A stretch of DNA of 64,000 bases, from positions 186,001 to 250,000 of the forward strand of contig NZ_JARSBP010000006.1 of NCBI RefSeq assembly GCF_029623955.1, written 5' to 3'. The position numbers were made by a program, and so were the translations under genes. The stretch comes from Mycobacterium sp. 236(2023) (GTDB lineage: Bacteria > Actinomycetota > Actinomycetes > Mycobacteriales > Mycobacteriaceae). The notes under the pieces were generated by a model. That model did not search any database. It worked only from the letters and a program-made list of their open reading frames with translations, and had not been told where the DNA came from. Positions within the stretch are counted from its first letter, which is position 1, and every line of letters begins with the position of its first letter. Shown here in pieces: positions 42,309-50,532 of this stretch.

Positions 42309-43364
42309 ATGAGCACGACCACCGACCGACCGCTGCGCGTCATCCAGTGGACCACCGGCAACATCGGACGACGGTCGCTGCACGCGATCATCGGCCGTGA
42401 CGACATGGAGTTGGTGGGCGTCTTCGCGCACGGAGCCGACAAGGTCGGGGTGGACGCCGCCGAACTCGCGGGCTGGCCGGAGCCGACCGGGGTCAAGGCC
42501 ACCAACGACATCGAAGAGCTGGTTGCGTTGAAGCCGGACGCCTGCTGCTACAACCCGCTGTGGCCGAGCATCGACGAACTGGTCCGGCTGCTCGAATCGG
42601 GAATCAACGTCTGCTCGAGTGCGGCATGGATCACCGGCGGCAAGCAGACGCCGGAGGATCTCGCTCGCATCAGGAAGGCCTGTGAGACCGGCAATTCCAC
42701 GATATTCGGCAGCGGCGCCCATCCCGGGATGAGCAACCTTGTCGGCATGGCGCTGTCCGGTTCGTGTGAGCGCGTCGACGAGATCCGCATCACCGAGTCG
42801 GTGGACTGCTCGACCTACGAGTCCGCGGGCACCCAGACCGCGATGGGCTTCTCCCAAGACCCCGACACCCCCGGGCTGGCCGAGAGCGTGCGACGCGAGA
42901 GCGAGGTATTCGCCGAGTCCGCGGCGATGATGGCCGACGCCATCGGAGCGAAACTGGACCGCATCACATTCGACGTCACGTTCACGACGGCCACCGGGGA
43001 CACCGACCTGGGGTTCATGCAGATCCCGAAGGGCACCGTCGGCGGTGTCATGGGCTATCACCGCGGCTGGGTCGGTGACCACAACATCGTCAGCGTCGGG
43101 TTCAACTGGATCATGGGCGAGCACGTCACCCCACCCAAGCCGCTTGAGCACGGACACGTCGTGCAGGTGTTCGGCCTGCCCAACATGCGCACCGTCGTCC
43201 ATTGCCTGCCGCCGAAGGATTGGACGGAACCCGGATTCATGGGGCTCGGCATGATCTACACCGCGCTGCCGGTGACCAACGCGGTGCCCGCAGTCGTTGC
43301 CGCCCGGCCGGGAATCGTGACACTCGCCGACCTCCCGCCGATCACTGGGCGGTCTTCTGTGTGA
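42309..43364 (+). CDS. DapB-like NAD(P)-binding dehydrogenase
   Basis: A 351-residue oxidoreductase with an N-terminal Rossmann fold similar to dihydrodipicolinate reductase (RVIQWTTGNIGRRSLHAIIGRDDMELVGV) and a long C-terminal domain (SGAHPGMSNLVGMALSG, GTVGGVMGYHRGW). It is not the biosynthetic DapB, which is shorter. Related proteins are common in mycobacterial lipid and steroid clusters and include amino-acid-type dehydrogenases. The ATG at 42309 is preferred because AGGAGG is upstream; an in-frame GTG-type start at 42252 would cover the operator. Confidence 0.82.
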   Translation: MSTTTDRPLRVIQWTTGNIGRRSLHAIIGRDDMELVGVFAHGADKVGVDAAELAGWPEPTGVKATNDIEELVALKPDACCYNPLWPSIDELVRLLESGINVCSSAAWITGGKQTPEDLARIRKACETGNSTIFGSGAHPGMSNLVGMALSGSCERVDEIRITESVDCSTYESAGTQTAMGFSQDPDTPGLAESVRRESEVFAESAAMMADAIGAKLDRITFDVTFTTATGDTDLGFMQIPKGTVGGVMGYHRGWVGDHNIVSVGFNWIMGEHVTPPKPLEHGHVVQVFGLPNMRTVVHCLPPKDWTEPGFMGLGMIYTALPVTNAVPAVVAARPGIVTLADLPPITGRSSV

Positions 43365-43377
43365 ACGACCCCGCCGC

Positions 43378-44214
43378 TCAGGCGGCGACCCGTACCGCGA
43401 CCCCGACCGCCCCGCCGCCGACGTGCACCGACAGCACCGGCCCCATGTCGGCGACAGTCAGCGACGAGATCTGCGGAAGTCGTTGTGTCAGTGCGGCGCC
43501 CAGTTGATCGGCGGCGTCGTGATTGTCGACGTGGTGGACGACGACGTCGGCGGCACGCTCGCCGACCACGTCGGCCACCCTCTCCACCATCGCCGCGTGC
43601 GCCTTGCCGACCGTGCGGATCCGTTGGTCGAGCACCAGGCGGCCGTCGACGTCGAGGCACAGCAGCGGCTTCAGCGCCAATGCCGTGCCGAGCCACGACG
43701 CCGTGGTGCGGATCCGGCCGCTGCGGCGCAGATTGTCGAGGCGGTGCACGACCAGGAACACGTGCGATCTGGTGAGCGCCGAACGCGCCGCGGCCTCGAC
43801 CGCGTCGATGTCGCCGCCTGCGCGCGCACATTCGGCGGCCGACTGTGACACGAATCCGACTCCCATGGCCGCCGACCGTGAGTTGACGACCCGCACCGAC
43901 GCGCCGAACTCGCGCGCCGCCGTCGCTGCCGCGCTGTAGGTACTCGACAGCGCGGCCGAAAGGTGAACCGCGACAACGCCGTCACCACCGCTGTCGGCGA
44001 GTGCCTGACGGTAGGCATCGACGAGTTCGGCGGGCGAGGCACCCGCCGTCGTCACCTTGGGACGGTCGTGAATGTCGAAGGGAATCTCGTCGATCCCGTC
44101 GCGCAAATCCACCCCGTCGACCAGCACATGCAGCGGCACTTCGCGGATGTCCCAGCGCTTGAGTTCATCGGGTTGCAGACGCGACGACGAGTCGCTGACG
44201 ACCACGACCGCCAT
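43378..44214 (-). CDS. DegV-family fatty-acid-binding protein
   Basis: A 278-residue DegV protein with VVSDSSSRL at the start, DGVVAVHLSAALSSTYSAA (the fatty-acid head-group serine loop), VVNSRSAAMGVGF and VHRLDNLRRSGRI. DegV/FakB proteins present fatty acids to a kinase; here no kinase gene is adjacent. It corresponds to Rv2417c, next to octT. It is 9 bp after octT on the same strand and may share its transcript. Confidence 0.9.
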   Translation of the reverse strand: MAVVVVSDSSSRLQPDELKRWDIREVPLHVLVDGVDLRDGIDEIPFDIHDRPKVTTAGASPAELVDAYRQALADSGGDGVVAVHLSAALSSTYSAAATAAREFGASVRVVNSRSAAMGVGFVSQSAAECARAGGDIDAVEAAARSALTRSHVFLVVHRLDNLRRSGRIRTTASWLGTALALKPLLCLDVDGRLVLDQRIRTVGKAHAAMVERVADVVGERAADVVVHHVDNHDAADQLGAALTQRLPQISSLTVADMGPVLSVHVGGGAVGVAVRVAA

Positions 44215-44223
44215 GGCCCGCCG

Positions 44224-44970
44224 CTAACCGCCCGAGGCGGACACTTGCACGCCCGCCTCGGCCAGTCCCTTGATCATCAGGTCGGCGACGGCCTGGTGCG
44301 CTTCGAAGTTCCAGTGGATGCCGTCGGGGTTCCCGCGTCCGCTCATCACTTCTTCGCCGACGGCGGCCTTCAGGTCGACCAGTGGTACGTCGTGCTCACC
44401 GGCCCACCTGGTGATCGCCGCGACAGTCGGTGCCCTGCCATGGTGCGCCATCCCGTACGTCGGGGCGATGTGCACCGACGGTAACGATGCCACGACGGGG
44501 ATCCCCGGACGGTTGAAGTCGATGGCCGCCCTGGTCATTTCGAGGTATTCGGCGGTGAGGTGCGGCGGCAGCGCCGGTCGTGCGATCGGCGAGAGCCGCG
44601 GCTGCAACCAGCCGTAACCGTCGCGCGCCCAGCGCCGCAGCATCGGTGGGCGGACGTAGCGGATCAGTTCGCGTAGCGCGGTCGGCAGCGGTGAGGGCAG
44701 CGAATCCATGCCCGATGTCGCGAAGATCACCGCGCCCGCCCTGGGCAGCGCCGCCCATGACCGCGGATCCTGCGTGGCCGCCCACCACACGTCGCGGCTC
44801 GTCCAACCGATCCGGCCGATCAATTCGACATCCCAACCGAGTTGCCCGGCAACGAGATTGGGCCAGATCCGGGGATCGTCGGACGGCAGACCACCGGTCG
44901 GTCCGTAATAGGTCAGCGAGTCGCAGAAGACCAGCAGGGTTCTGCGGCCGGACTCCGCCTCAGAGGACAT
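44224..44970 (-). CDS. octT: Diglucosylglycerate octanoyltransferase (OctT)
   Basis: A 248-residue SGNH-like protein. FCDSLTYYGPTGGLP near the start carries the nucleophile-type GDSL-like segment, and GNPDGIHWNFEAHQAVADLMI near the end carries the D-x-x-H element. By position beside gpgP it matches Rv2418c, which octanoylates diglucosylglycerate in methylglucose lipopolysaccharide (MGLP) synthesis. The ATG at 44970 overlaps the end of gpgP by 11 bp; the longer frame up to 45096 lies inside gpgP and is rejected. Function is assigned from synteny and motif. Confidence 0.85.
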   Translation of the reverse strand: MSSEAESGRRTLLVFCDSLTYYGPTGGLPSDDPRIWPNLVAGQLGWDVELIGRIGWTSRDVWWAATQDPRSWAALPRAGAVIFATSGMDSLPSPLPTALRELIRYVRPPMLRRWARDGYGWLQPRLSPIARPALPPHLTAEYLEMTRAAIDFNRPGIPVVASLPSVHIAPTYGMAHHGRAPTVAAITRWAGEHDVPLVDLKAAVGEEVMSGRGNPDGIHWNFEAHQAVADLMIKGLAEAGVQVSASGG

Positions 44971-45637
44971 CGTTGGCGACCTGCGCCGAGGCGTTCCACA
45001 CGTCCAAACGCCACCGGATGTCCTCGAACGACGCTGCGTCACCGTCGGCGCGGGTGTGCCCGGCCAACTGCACCCAGCTCGCGTTGCCCATGCCACCCAG
45101 CACCGGCCAATTGTCGACGGGCAATCCCAGTAGAGCCGCGGTCAGTGCGGCGATCAGGCCGCCGTGCGCCACGAGCACCACCGGCCGGTCGGTATCCACG
45201 AAACCCCACTCGCTCTGCTGCGCAACGAGTTCCCGCACCAGCGGCAAGCTGCGGTCGGCGACGTCGACGCGGCTTTCACCACCGTGCGGAGCCCACCGGG
45301 CATCGTCGCGCCACGCCAGCCTCGCACCCGGCGCCACAGCGTCGACCTCGAGGTGCGTCATACCCTGCCAGTCACCGAGATGCGTTTCGCGCAGGCGCGT
45401 ATCGATGCTGACCGGCTGCCCGCAGCGGTCCGCGAGCGCAACGGCGGTATCGAGGGCGCGACGCAGATCCGACGAGATGATCAGCAGGGGTTGGCGTTTG
45501 GCGAGCACCTCGGCGGCGGCCACCGCCTGTTCGCGCCCCAGATCGCTGAGGTCGGTGTCGAGTTGGCCCTGCATCCGGCTTCCCGCGTTGTACTCGGTCT
45601 GCCCGTGCCGCAACATCACCAGCCGCCGGATCGTCAC
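44960..45637 (-). CDS. gpgP: Glucosyl-3-phosphoglycerate phosphatase
   Basis: A 225-residue histidine phosphatase (phosphoglycerate-mutase-like). The catalytic motif is LRHGQTEYN (His11 acting as the phospho-acceptor), with a second Arg in SSDLRRALDTA and the second His in VLVAHGGLI. It matches Rv2419c, which dephosphorylates glucosyl-3-phosphoglycerate in the MGLP pathway. It starts at GTG 45637 and overlaps rsfS by four bases and octT by 11. Size and neighbours agree fully with M. tuberculosis. Confidence 0.9.
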   Translation of the reverse strand: MTIRRLVMLRHGQTEYNAGSRMQGQLDTDLSDLGREQAVAAAEVLAKRQPLLIISSDLRRALDTAVALADRCGQPVSIDTRLRETHLGDWQGMTHLEVDAVAPGARLAWRDDARWAPHGGESRVDVADRSLPLVRELVAQQSEWGFVDTDRPVVLVAHGGLIAALTAALLGLPVDNWPVLGGMGNASWVQLAGHTRADGDAASFEDIRWRLDVWNASAQVANDVL

Positions 45638-45993
45638 TCTGCGCCCTCGGCATCGTCAGCGTCTGAGAGATCCACCGGCACCGTCGGACAGTCACGCCAT
45701 AACCGGTCCAGCGCATAAAAATTGCGCTCGTCCTGATGCTGGATGTGCACCACGATGTCGACGTAATCGAGCAGCGTCCAGCGGCCCTCGCGAGTGCCCT
45801 CGCGCCGGGCGGGCTTGTAGCCCGCGGCCCGCATCTTGTCTTCGACCTCGTCGACGATGGCGTTGACCTGCCTGTCGTTGTTTCCCGAGGCGATGACAAA
45901 GCAGTCGGTGATGACGAGTTGGCCGGACACGTCGATGACGACGATGTCTTCGGCGAGTTTGGCCGCCGCTGCGCGTGCGGCGACGGTGGCCAT
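45634..45993 (-). CDS. rsfS: Ribosomal silencing factor RsfS
   Basis: A 119-residue protein from ATG 45993 with the Iojap/RsfS signature DVSGQLVITDCFVIASGNNDRQV and RRE...GRWTLLDYVDIVVHIQHQDERNFYALDRLW. RsfS binds L14 on the 50S subunit and blocks subunit joining. The true start may be CTG at 46020. That codon sits eight bases after AGGAG, overlaps the nadD stop, and adds LTATAEAID, close to the M. tuberculosis N-terminus as I recall it, whereas the ATG has no Shine-Dalgarno. Confidence 0.92.
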   Translation of the reverse strand: MATVAARAAAAKLAEDIVVIDVSGQLVITDCFVIASGNNDRQVNAIVDEVEDKMRAAGYKPARREGTREGRWTLLDYVDIVVHIQHQDERNFYALDRLWRDCPTVPVDLSDADDAEGAE

Positions 45994-46016
45994 GTCGATG
46001 GCTTCGGCTGTGGCGG

Positions 46017-46655
46017 TCAGGGACTGTCTCCTTCACCTGCGGTGGGCTTGCTGTAGAGGTTCCTCTTGGCGACGTACTGCACGACGCCGTCGGGCACCAG
46101 GTACCAGATCGGTCGGGACTCTTCGGCCCGTTGGCGGCAGTCGGTCGACGAGATGGCCAGCGCGGGCACCTCGACCAGGTGCAGCGAGTCAGCGGGCAGC
46201 TCGGCCCGCGCGGCCGAGATGTGCTTGCCGTCGAGTTCGTACCCGGGCCTGCTGACGCCGATGAACCGGGCGATCGAGAACATCTCCTCCCAGTTCTGCC
46301 ACGACAGGATCGACGCCAGCGCATCAGCTCCGGTGATGAAGTACAGGTCCGCATCGGGATTCTGCGCCCGGAGGTCGCGCAGCGTGTCCTTGGTGTAGGT
46401 CGCCCCGCCCCGGTCGATGTCGACCCGGCTGACCGAGAACTGGGGGTTCGACGCCGTCGCGATGACCGTCATCAGGTAGCGGTCCTCGGCGGCGGTGACG
46501 GCACGGCTCCGCTTCTGCCACGGCTGGCCGGTGGGGACGAACACCACCTCGTCGAGGTCGAAGAGGGCGGCGACCTCACTGGCTGCGACAAGGTGGCCGT
46601 TGTGGATGGGATCGAACGTCCCGCCCATCACGCCCAACCGCCGTCGAGTTTGCAC
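46017..46655 (-). CDS. nadD: Nicotinate-nucleotide adenylyltransferase
   Basis: A 212-residue nucleotidyltransferase of NAD biosynthesis (nicotinate mononucleotide to deamido-NAD). Motifs are GVMGGTFDPIHNGHL (the H-x-G-H class signature), TGADALASILSW and the C-terminal ISSTDCRQR (ISSTxIR-type). It starts at GTG 46655, corresponds to Rv2421c and is first in the nadD-rsfS-gpgP-octT string. NadE, which completes NAD synthesis, lies at the right end of the window. Confidence 0.94.
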   Translation of the reverse strand: MQTRRRLGVMGGTFDPIHNGHLVAASEVAALFDLDEVVFVPTGQPWQKRSRAVTAAEDRYLMTVIATASNPQFSVSRVDIDRGGATYTKDTLRDLRAQNPDADLYFITGADALASILSWQNWEEMFSIARFIGVSRPGYELDGKHISAARAELPADSLHLVEVPALAISSTDCRQRAEESRPIWYLVPDGVVQYVAKRNLYSKPTAGEGDSP

Positions 46656-46720
46656 GAATAGCCAGCTTACGGGAGTGAGCCGGCCTGCACGGACCGTCCG
46701 ATATCACTCAGACCGATCAC

Positions 46721-47449
46721 TCAGACCGACGACAACCGATGCGCCTGGAGTTCCTCGGAGACCTCGAAGGAGGCGCGGTCGGCTCGGTAGATGTCGCGCG
46801 CGTACTCGACACACCGCCCGGCGCTGTCCTCTGTGTTGCGGGTGAGCAGGGTGCCCGCCGACCCGGCTCGCACCCCCAATTGCACGCTGGACGCGTCGTC
46901 GAGCACGATCGATTCGAGAACAGCTGTCGATCGCGCCAGCTCGATCCCGTAGCGGGATCGCAGGACAGCCCACAGCGACCCGTTGTCTGCGCCGTCGAGA
47001 ATGCCCGGAGTCAGCTCGGCGGGTAGGAACGTCGTCTCCAGCGCGAATGGCACGTCGTCGACGCTGCGCAGCCGATGGAACACGTGCACCGATGCGCCGT
47101 CGTCGAGGCCGAGCGCGCGGCGCACCGCGGGGGTGGCGGCCCGATGCTCGGCCCACAGCAGCTGGGCGGCCGGCTTACGCCCCATGCGGGCTACCTCTTC
47201 GGAGAAGCTCCCGACGTGGAAGCGAACCCGGGGTTCGGCGACGAAGGTGCCCCTCGGCGGCCTGCGGTAGACGACGCCCTCGCTCTCCAGTAGCGATAAT
47301 GCCTGCCGGGCCGTCATCCGGCTGACGCCGTGGAGTTCGGCGAGCTCCCGTTCGGACGGCAGCAGCGTGTGGGGCCCCATCTGTTCGGTGTCGATCCGGT
47401 CGCGGACGTCGGCGGCGATCGTCATGTAGAGGGGCGTGCCAGAGGGCAT
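46721..47449 (-). CDS. GntR-family regulator (HutC/UTRA type)
   Basis: A 242-residue regulator: winged-helix domain with LLPSERELAELHGVSRMTARQALSLLESEGVV and PRGTFVAEP (about residues 10-75), then a UTRA effector domain (LLWAEHRAATPAVRRAL, HVFHRLRSVDDVPFALETTFLP). The ATG at 47449 is chosen because a -10 box (TACGCT on the minus strand, 47461-47456) lies six bases before it, implying a leaderless mRNA; a GTG at 47488 is possible. It diverges from the APC permease-kinase operon, whose upstream region holds two GntR-type palindromes, its probable targets. Confidence 0.9.
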   Translation of the reverse strand: MPSGTPLYMTIAADVRDRIDTEQMGPHTLLPSERELAELHGVSRMTARQALSLLESEGVVYRRPPRGTFVAEPRVRFHVGSFSEEVARMGRKPAAQLLWAEHRAATPAVRRALGLDDGASVHVFHRLRSVDDVPFALETTFLPAELTPGILDGADNGSLWAVLRSRYGIELARSTAVLESIVLDDASSVQLGVRAGSAGTLLTRNTEDSAGRCVEYARDIYRADRASFEVSEELQAHRLSSV

Positions 47450-47547
47450 CCCTGCAGCGTAGCGACGTAAGTGAACTTCGGTCGCCACATGTGCTGTGTA
47501 AACACTTTGTGATTTCGTTGACGGGAAAGCACCTCTGCTCGATACTT

Positions 47548-47572
47548 TGGTTCAACCACATGGTCTATACCA
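47548..47572. promoter_or_regulatory. Tandem GntR-type operators
   Basis: TGGTTCAACCA (47548-47558) is a perfect palindrome around its central base. TGGTCTATACCA (47561-47572) matches the HutC/DasR-class pattern TGGTCTAGACCA except for the central base pair. They are 2 bp apart, 22 bp before the ATG of the permease gene, and downstream of the divergent GntR start. Confidence 0.65.
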
Positions 47573-47593
47573 TCAGCGAGACGGAGAGTTGAC

Positions 47594-49087
47594 ATGTCCG
47601 ATACGTCGTCGCGGAACGATTCCGCGGACCTCGCCCAGTTCGGCTACACGCAGTCGCTCGAGAGGCGGACCGGGAAATTCGCGTCGTTCGCGGTCGCGTT
47701 CGCCTTCGTCTCGATCGCGACGGGAATCTTCACCACCTACGGCGCGGTGCTCAACAGCTCCGGGCCCGCCGGCATCTGGACGTGGCCCATCGCCGTCATC
47801 GGCCAGCTCGCCGTCGCGTTCGTCCTCGGCGCGCTCGCCTCCCGGATCCCGGTGACCGGCTACCACTACCAATGGATGTCCCGGCTGGCCAATCCGATCC
47901 TGGGCTGGATCATCGGCTGGATCTCGTTCACGTTCCTGGCCATCGTCGTCGTCGCCGTCGACTACACGATCGCCTCGACGATCCTTCCCGTGCTCCTCAA
48001 CTACGAGAGCACCGCGACCATCGCGTGGATCATGACCGCGGCCGTCCTCACCGCCCAGGTCCTGCTCGTTGCGCTGTCGACACCGTGGGCTGAGCGGGTC
48101 AACAACAGCCTGGTCACCCTCGAGCTCATCGGCATGGCCACGCTGACGGTGCTGCTGCTCGTGGTCGCCGCGATCCGCGGCGACATGGATGTCTCGAACC
48201 TGTTCAGCACCGGCGCAATCCCCGCCGAGGGGTATTGGAGCTTCGGCGACCTCACCTCGGCGGGCCCGTGGATGCTCGGCTTCCTGCTCGGCGCGTTCAC
48301 GATCGTCGGCTTCGAATCGGCGGCCAACCTCGCCGAGGAGACCCACGACCCAGAGCGCGTGGTCCCGCGCGCGATGTGGCAGGCCGTCCTCGCCTCAGGC
48401 GTCCTCGGCTTCGTATTCATCATCGCCGTCACCCTCGCCGCGGGCGATCCCGTCGCGCTCGCCGAGTCCGGTACACCGATCGCCGACGTCATCGACAAGA
48501 CGCTCGGCTCCGCAGTCGCGACCCTGCTCCTGCTGATGGTGGTGCTCGCGATCTTCGCGTGCGGGCTGGTCATCATGATCACGGGTGTGCGGCTGACATG
48601 GGCCATGTCGCGAGATCAGCGCTTCCCGGGGTGGCAGCAGTGGAACCAGATCTCGCCGAAGTTCCACACTCCGCTCAAGGCGGCACTGCTGTACTTCGGC
48701 CTGGCCCAATTGATTCTCGCGGTGTTCGCGCACTCCGAGACGGCCCTGTTCACGCTGTTCGGCGCGGCGACTCTGCTGCCTGCCGTGATGTACGCCTCGA
48801 CCGTGGTGTTGTACTTGGTCAAGCGCAAAGGACTCGCCACAACGCAAAATGGCCCAGCCAAGTTCGATCTCGGAGCCTGGGAGATCCCGATCCTGGTCGT
48901 GTCCATCGTGTGGCTCGCCTTCGAGTTGGCCCTCTTCCGCGATGCCGCGTTCAAGGAGGCGTGGCTGTACGTCATCGTGATGGTCGCCATCGGGGCGGCG
49001 TATCTGGCGTACCTGCTCATCCGGCGCGGCAAGCAGGGCCTGTCGATGCCGGACATGCACTCGATCGACGCCGAACTCAGGGAGTGA
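47594..49087 (+). CDS. APC-family amino acid/amine permease
   Basis: A 497-residue transporter with about 12 spans. The opening YTQSLERRTGKFASFAVAFAFVSIATGIF and the segment TIVGFESAANLAEETHDPERVVPRAM are typical of the APC superfamily members that carry amino acids, amines or GABA. It starts at ATG 47594 with GGAGAG a few bases upstream, just after the operators. It is followed after 11 bp by the FGGY kinase. The pairing of an amine-type permease with a sugar/polyol kinase is unusual, so the substrate may be an amino-alcohol or polyol. Confidence 0.88.
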   Translation: MSDTSSRNDSADLAQFGYTQSLERRTGKFASFAVAFAFVSIATGIFTTYGAVLNSSGPAGIWTWPIAVIGQLAVAFVLGALASRIPVTGYHYQWMSRLANPILGWIIGWISFTFLAIVVVAVDYTIASTILPVLLNYESTATIAWIMTAAVLTAQVLLVALSTPWAERVNNSLVTLELIGMATLTVLLLVVAAIRGDMDVSNLFSTGAIPAEGYWSFGDLTSAGPWMLGFLLGAFTIVGFESAANLAEETHDPERVVPRAMWQAVLASGVLGFVFIIAVTLAAGDPVALAESGTPIADVIDKTLGSAVATLLLLMVVLAIFACGLVIMITGVRLTWAMSRDQRFPGWQQWNQISPKFHTPLKAALLYFGLAQLILAVFAHSETALFTLFGAATLLPAVMYASTVVLYLVKRKGLATTQNGPAKFDLGAWEIPILVVSIVWLAFELALFRDAAFKEAWLYVIVMVAIGAAYLAYLLIRRGKQGLSMPDMHSIDAELRE

Positions 49088-49098
49088 CGGGACAACCG

Positions 49099-50532
49099 AT
49101 GCACCACATCCTGGCCATCGACCAAGGGACCTCGGGGACCAAAGCCGTCGTCGTCGACCCCGCAGGGCGGGTCGCCGCGACAGCCGAGGTCGCTCTGCGC
49201 CCCGAATACCTGGCCGGGGGCGGCGTCGAGCAGGACCCCGAAGCACTGTTCGCCTCCGTGGTGACCGCGGGACGGCGCGCGCTGGAACAGGCGGGCGTTC
49301 CCGTCGCCGCGGTCGCGCTGGCCAACCAGGGCGAGACGGTCCTGGCATGGGACCGGAGCACCGGGAATCCCCTCACCCCGGCGATCGTGTGGCAGGACCG
49401 CCGTGCCGAATCACTGTGTGCCGCACTGTCCGAGCACGCCGAGAATGTCGCAGGGCGCACGGGACTGGTGCTCGACCCGTACTTCTCGGCACCGAAGATG
49501 GCGTGGATCCGCGCCAACCTGACCCGCGACGGCGTGGTGACCACCACCGACACCTGGTTGGTGCACCGCTTGTGCGGAGCGTTCGTCACCGACGCGTCGA
49601 CCGCCAGCAGGTCCCTGCTGATCTCCCTGGACGACGTGGCGTGGGACGGCGGGCTGCTGAACCTGTTCGGCCTTGACGGCGAGGCACTGCCCGAGATCGT
49701 CGGAAGCGACGAGATCATCGGCACCACAGATCTTTTCGGCCCCACCCTGCCCGTCGCAGGGTTGATCGTCGACCAGCAGGCGGCGTTGCTCGCCGAGAGC
49801 TGCCTGGAGGCCGGCTCGGCGAAATGCACCTACGGCACCGGCGCATTCCTGCTGGCGCAGGTGGGATCCGACGCGGTGCGGTCGACCTCGGGTCTGACGA
49901 CGTCGGTCGCGTGGCGGTTACGTGACGAGAGCTCGTACTGCATCGACGGCCAGGTCTATACCGCCGCGTCGGCCGTGCGGTGGGCCGTCGATCTGGGTCT
50001 GATCTCGGCAGCTGATGAGATTGACTCCGCCGCAGCACATTCCAGTGACGGCGTGCTGTGCATCCCCGCCCTCGCCGGCCTAGCCGCGCCGTGGTGGGAT
50101 TCTGCCGCGACCGCGTCATTCACCGGGATGACCCTGTCCAGCGGCCGCGGCAACCTGGTCCGCGCGCTCGTCGAAGGGATCGCCGCCCAGGTGACCGCGC
50201 TGACCGATCTGGTCGCCACCGACCTGGGCAAGCCGCTGACACGCCTGCGGGTGGACGGCGGCCTGACCCAGTCGGCCGCACTCATGCAGGCCCAGGCCGA
50301 TCTCGCGCGGATGCCCGTCGACGTGTACCCGTCGCTTCACGCCACCGCGCTGGGCGCCGCGGCCTGCGCGCGGCTGGCGATGGAACCCGGAACGGACGTC
50401 TCCGACGCGGTCGCAACGTGGTTCCCGCAACACACCTACGAGCCGCAGTGGTCGGCCGATCGCGCCACCGAGTTCCTCGACAGGTGGAATCGCGCCGCCA
50501 AAGATGCTCTCAGCCGGAAGGTTTCGCCGTGA
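49099..50532 (+). CDS. FGGY-family carbohydrate kinase, glycerol-kinase-like
   Basis: A 477-residue kinase of the FGGY group. The phosphate-1 motif is LAIDQGTSGTKAVVVD, the substrate region is ANQGETVLAWDRSTGNPLTPAIVWQDRRAE (very glycerol-kinase-like, with W-Q-D-R-R), and the adenosine part is CTYGTGAF and LRVDGGLTQS. It would phosphorylate glycerol or a related polyol with ATP. It starts at ATG 49099; the longer frame upstream is a shadow of the permease. Its stop overlaps the GTG of the next gene (GTGA). Confidence 0.87.
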   Translation: MHHILAIDQGTSGTKAVVVDPAGRVAATAEVALRPEYLAGGGVEQDPEALFASVVTAGRRALEQAGVPVAAVALANQGETVLAWDRSTGNPLTPAIVWQDRRAESLCAALSEHAENVAGRTGLVLDPYFSAPKMAWIRANLTRDGVVTTTDTWLVHRLCGAFVTDASTASRSLLISLDDVAWDGGLLNLFGLDGEALPEIVGSDEIIGTTDLFGPTLPVAGLIVDQQAALLAESCLEAGSAKCTYGTGAFLLAQVGSDAVRSTSGLTTSVAWRLRDESSYCIDGQVYTAASAVRWAVDLGLISAADEIDSAAAHSSDGVLCIPALAGLAAPWWDSAATASFTGMTLSSGRGNLVRALVEGIAAQVTALTDLVATDLGKPLTRLRVDGGLTQSAALMQAQADLARMPVDVYPSLHATALGAAACARLAMEPGTDVSDAVATWFPQHTYEPQWSADRATEFLDRWNRAAKDALSRKVSP

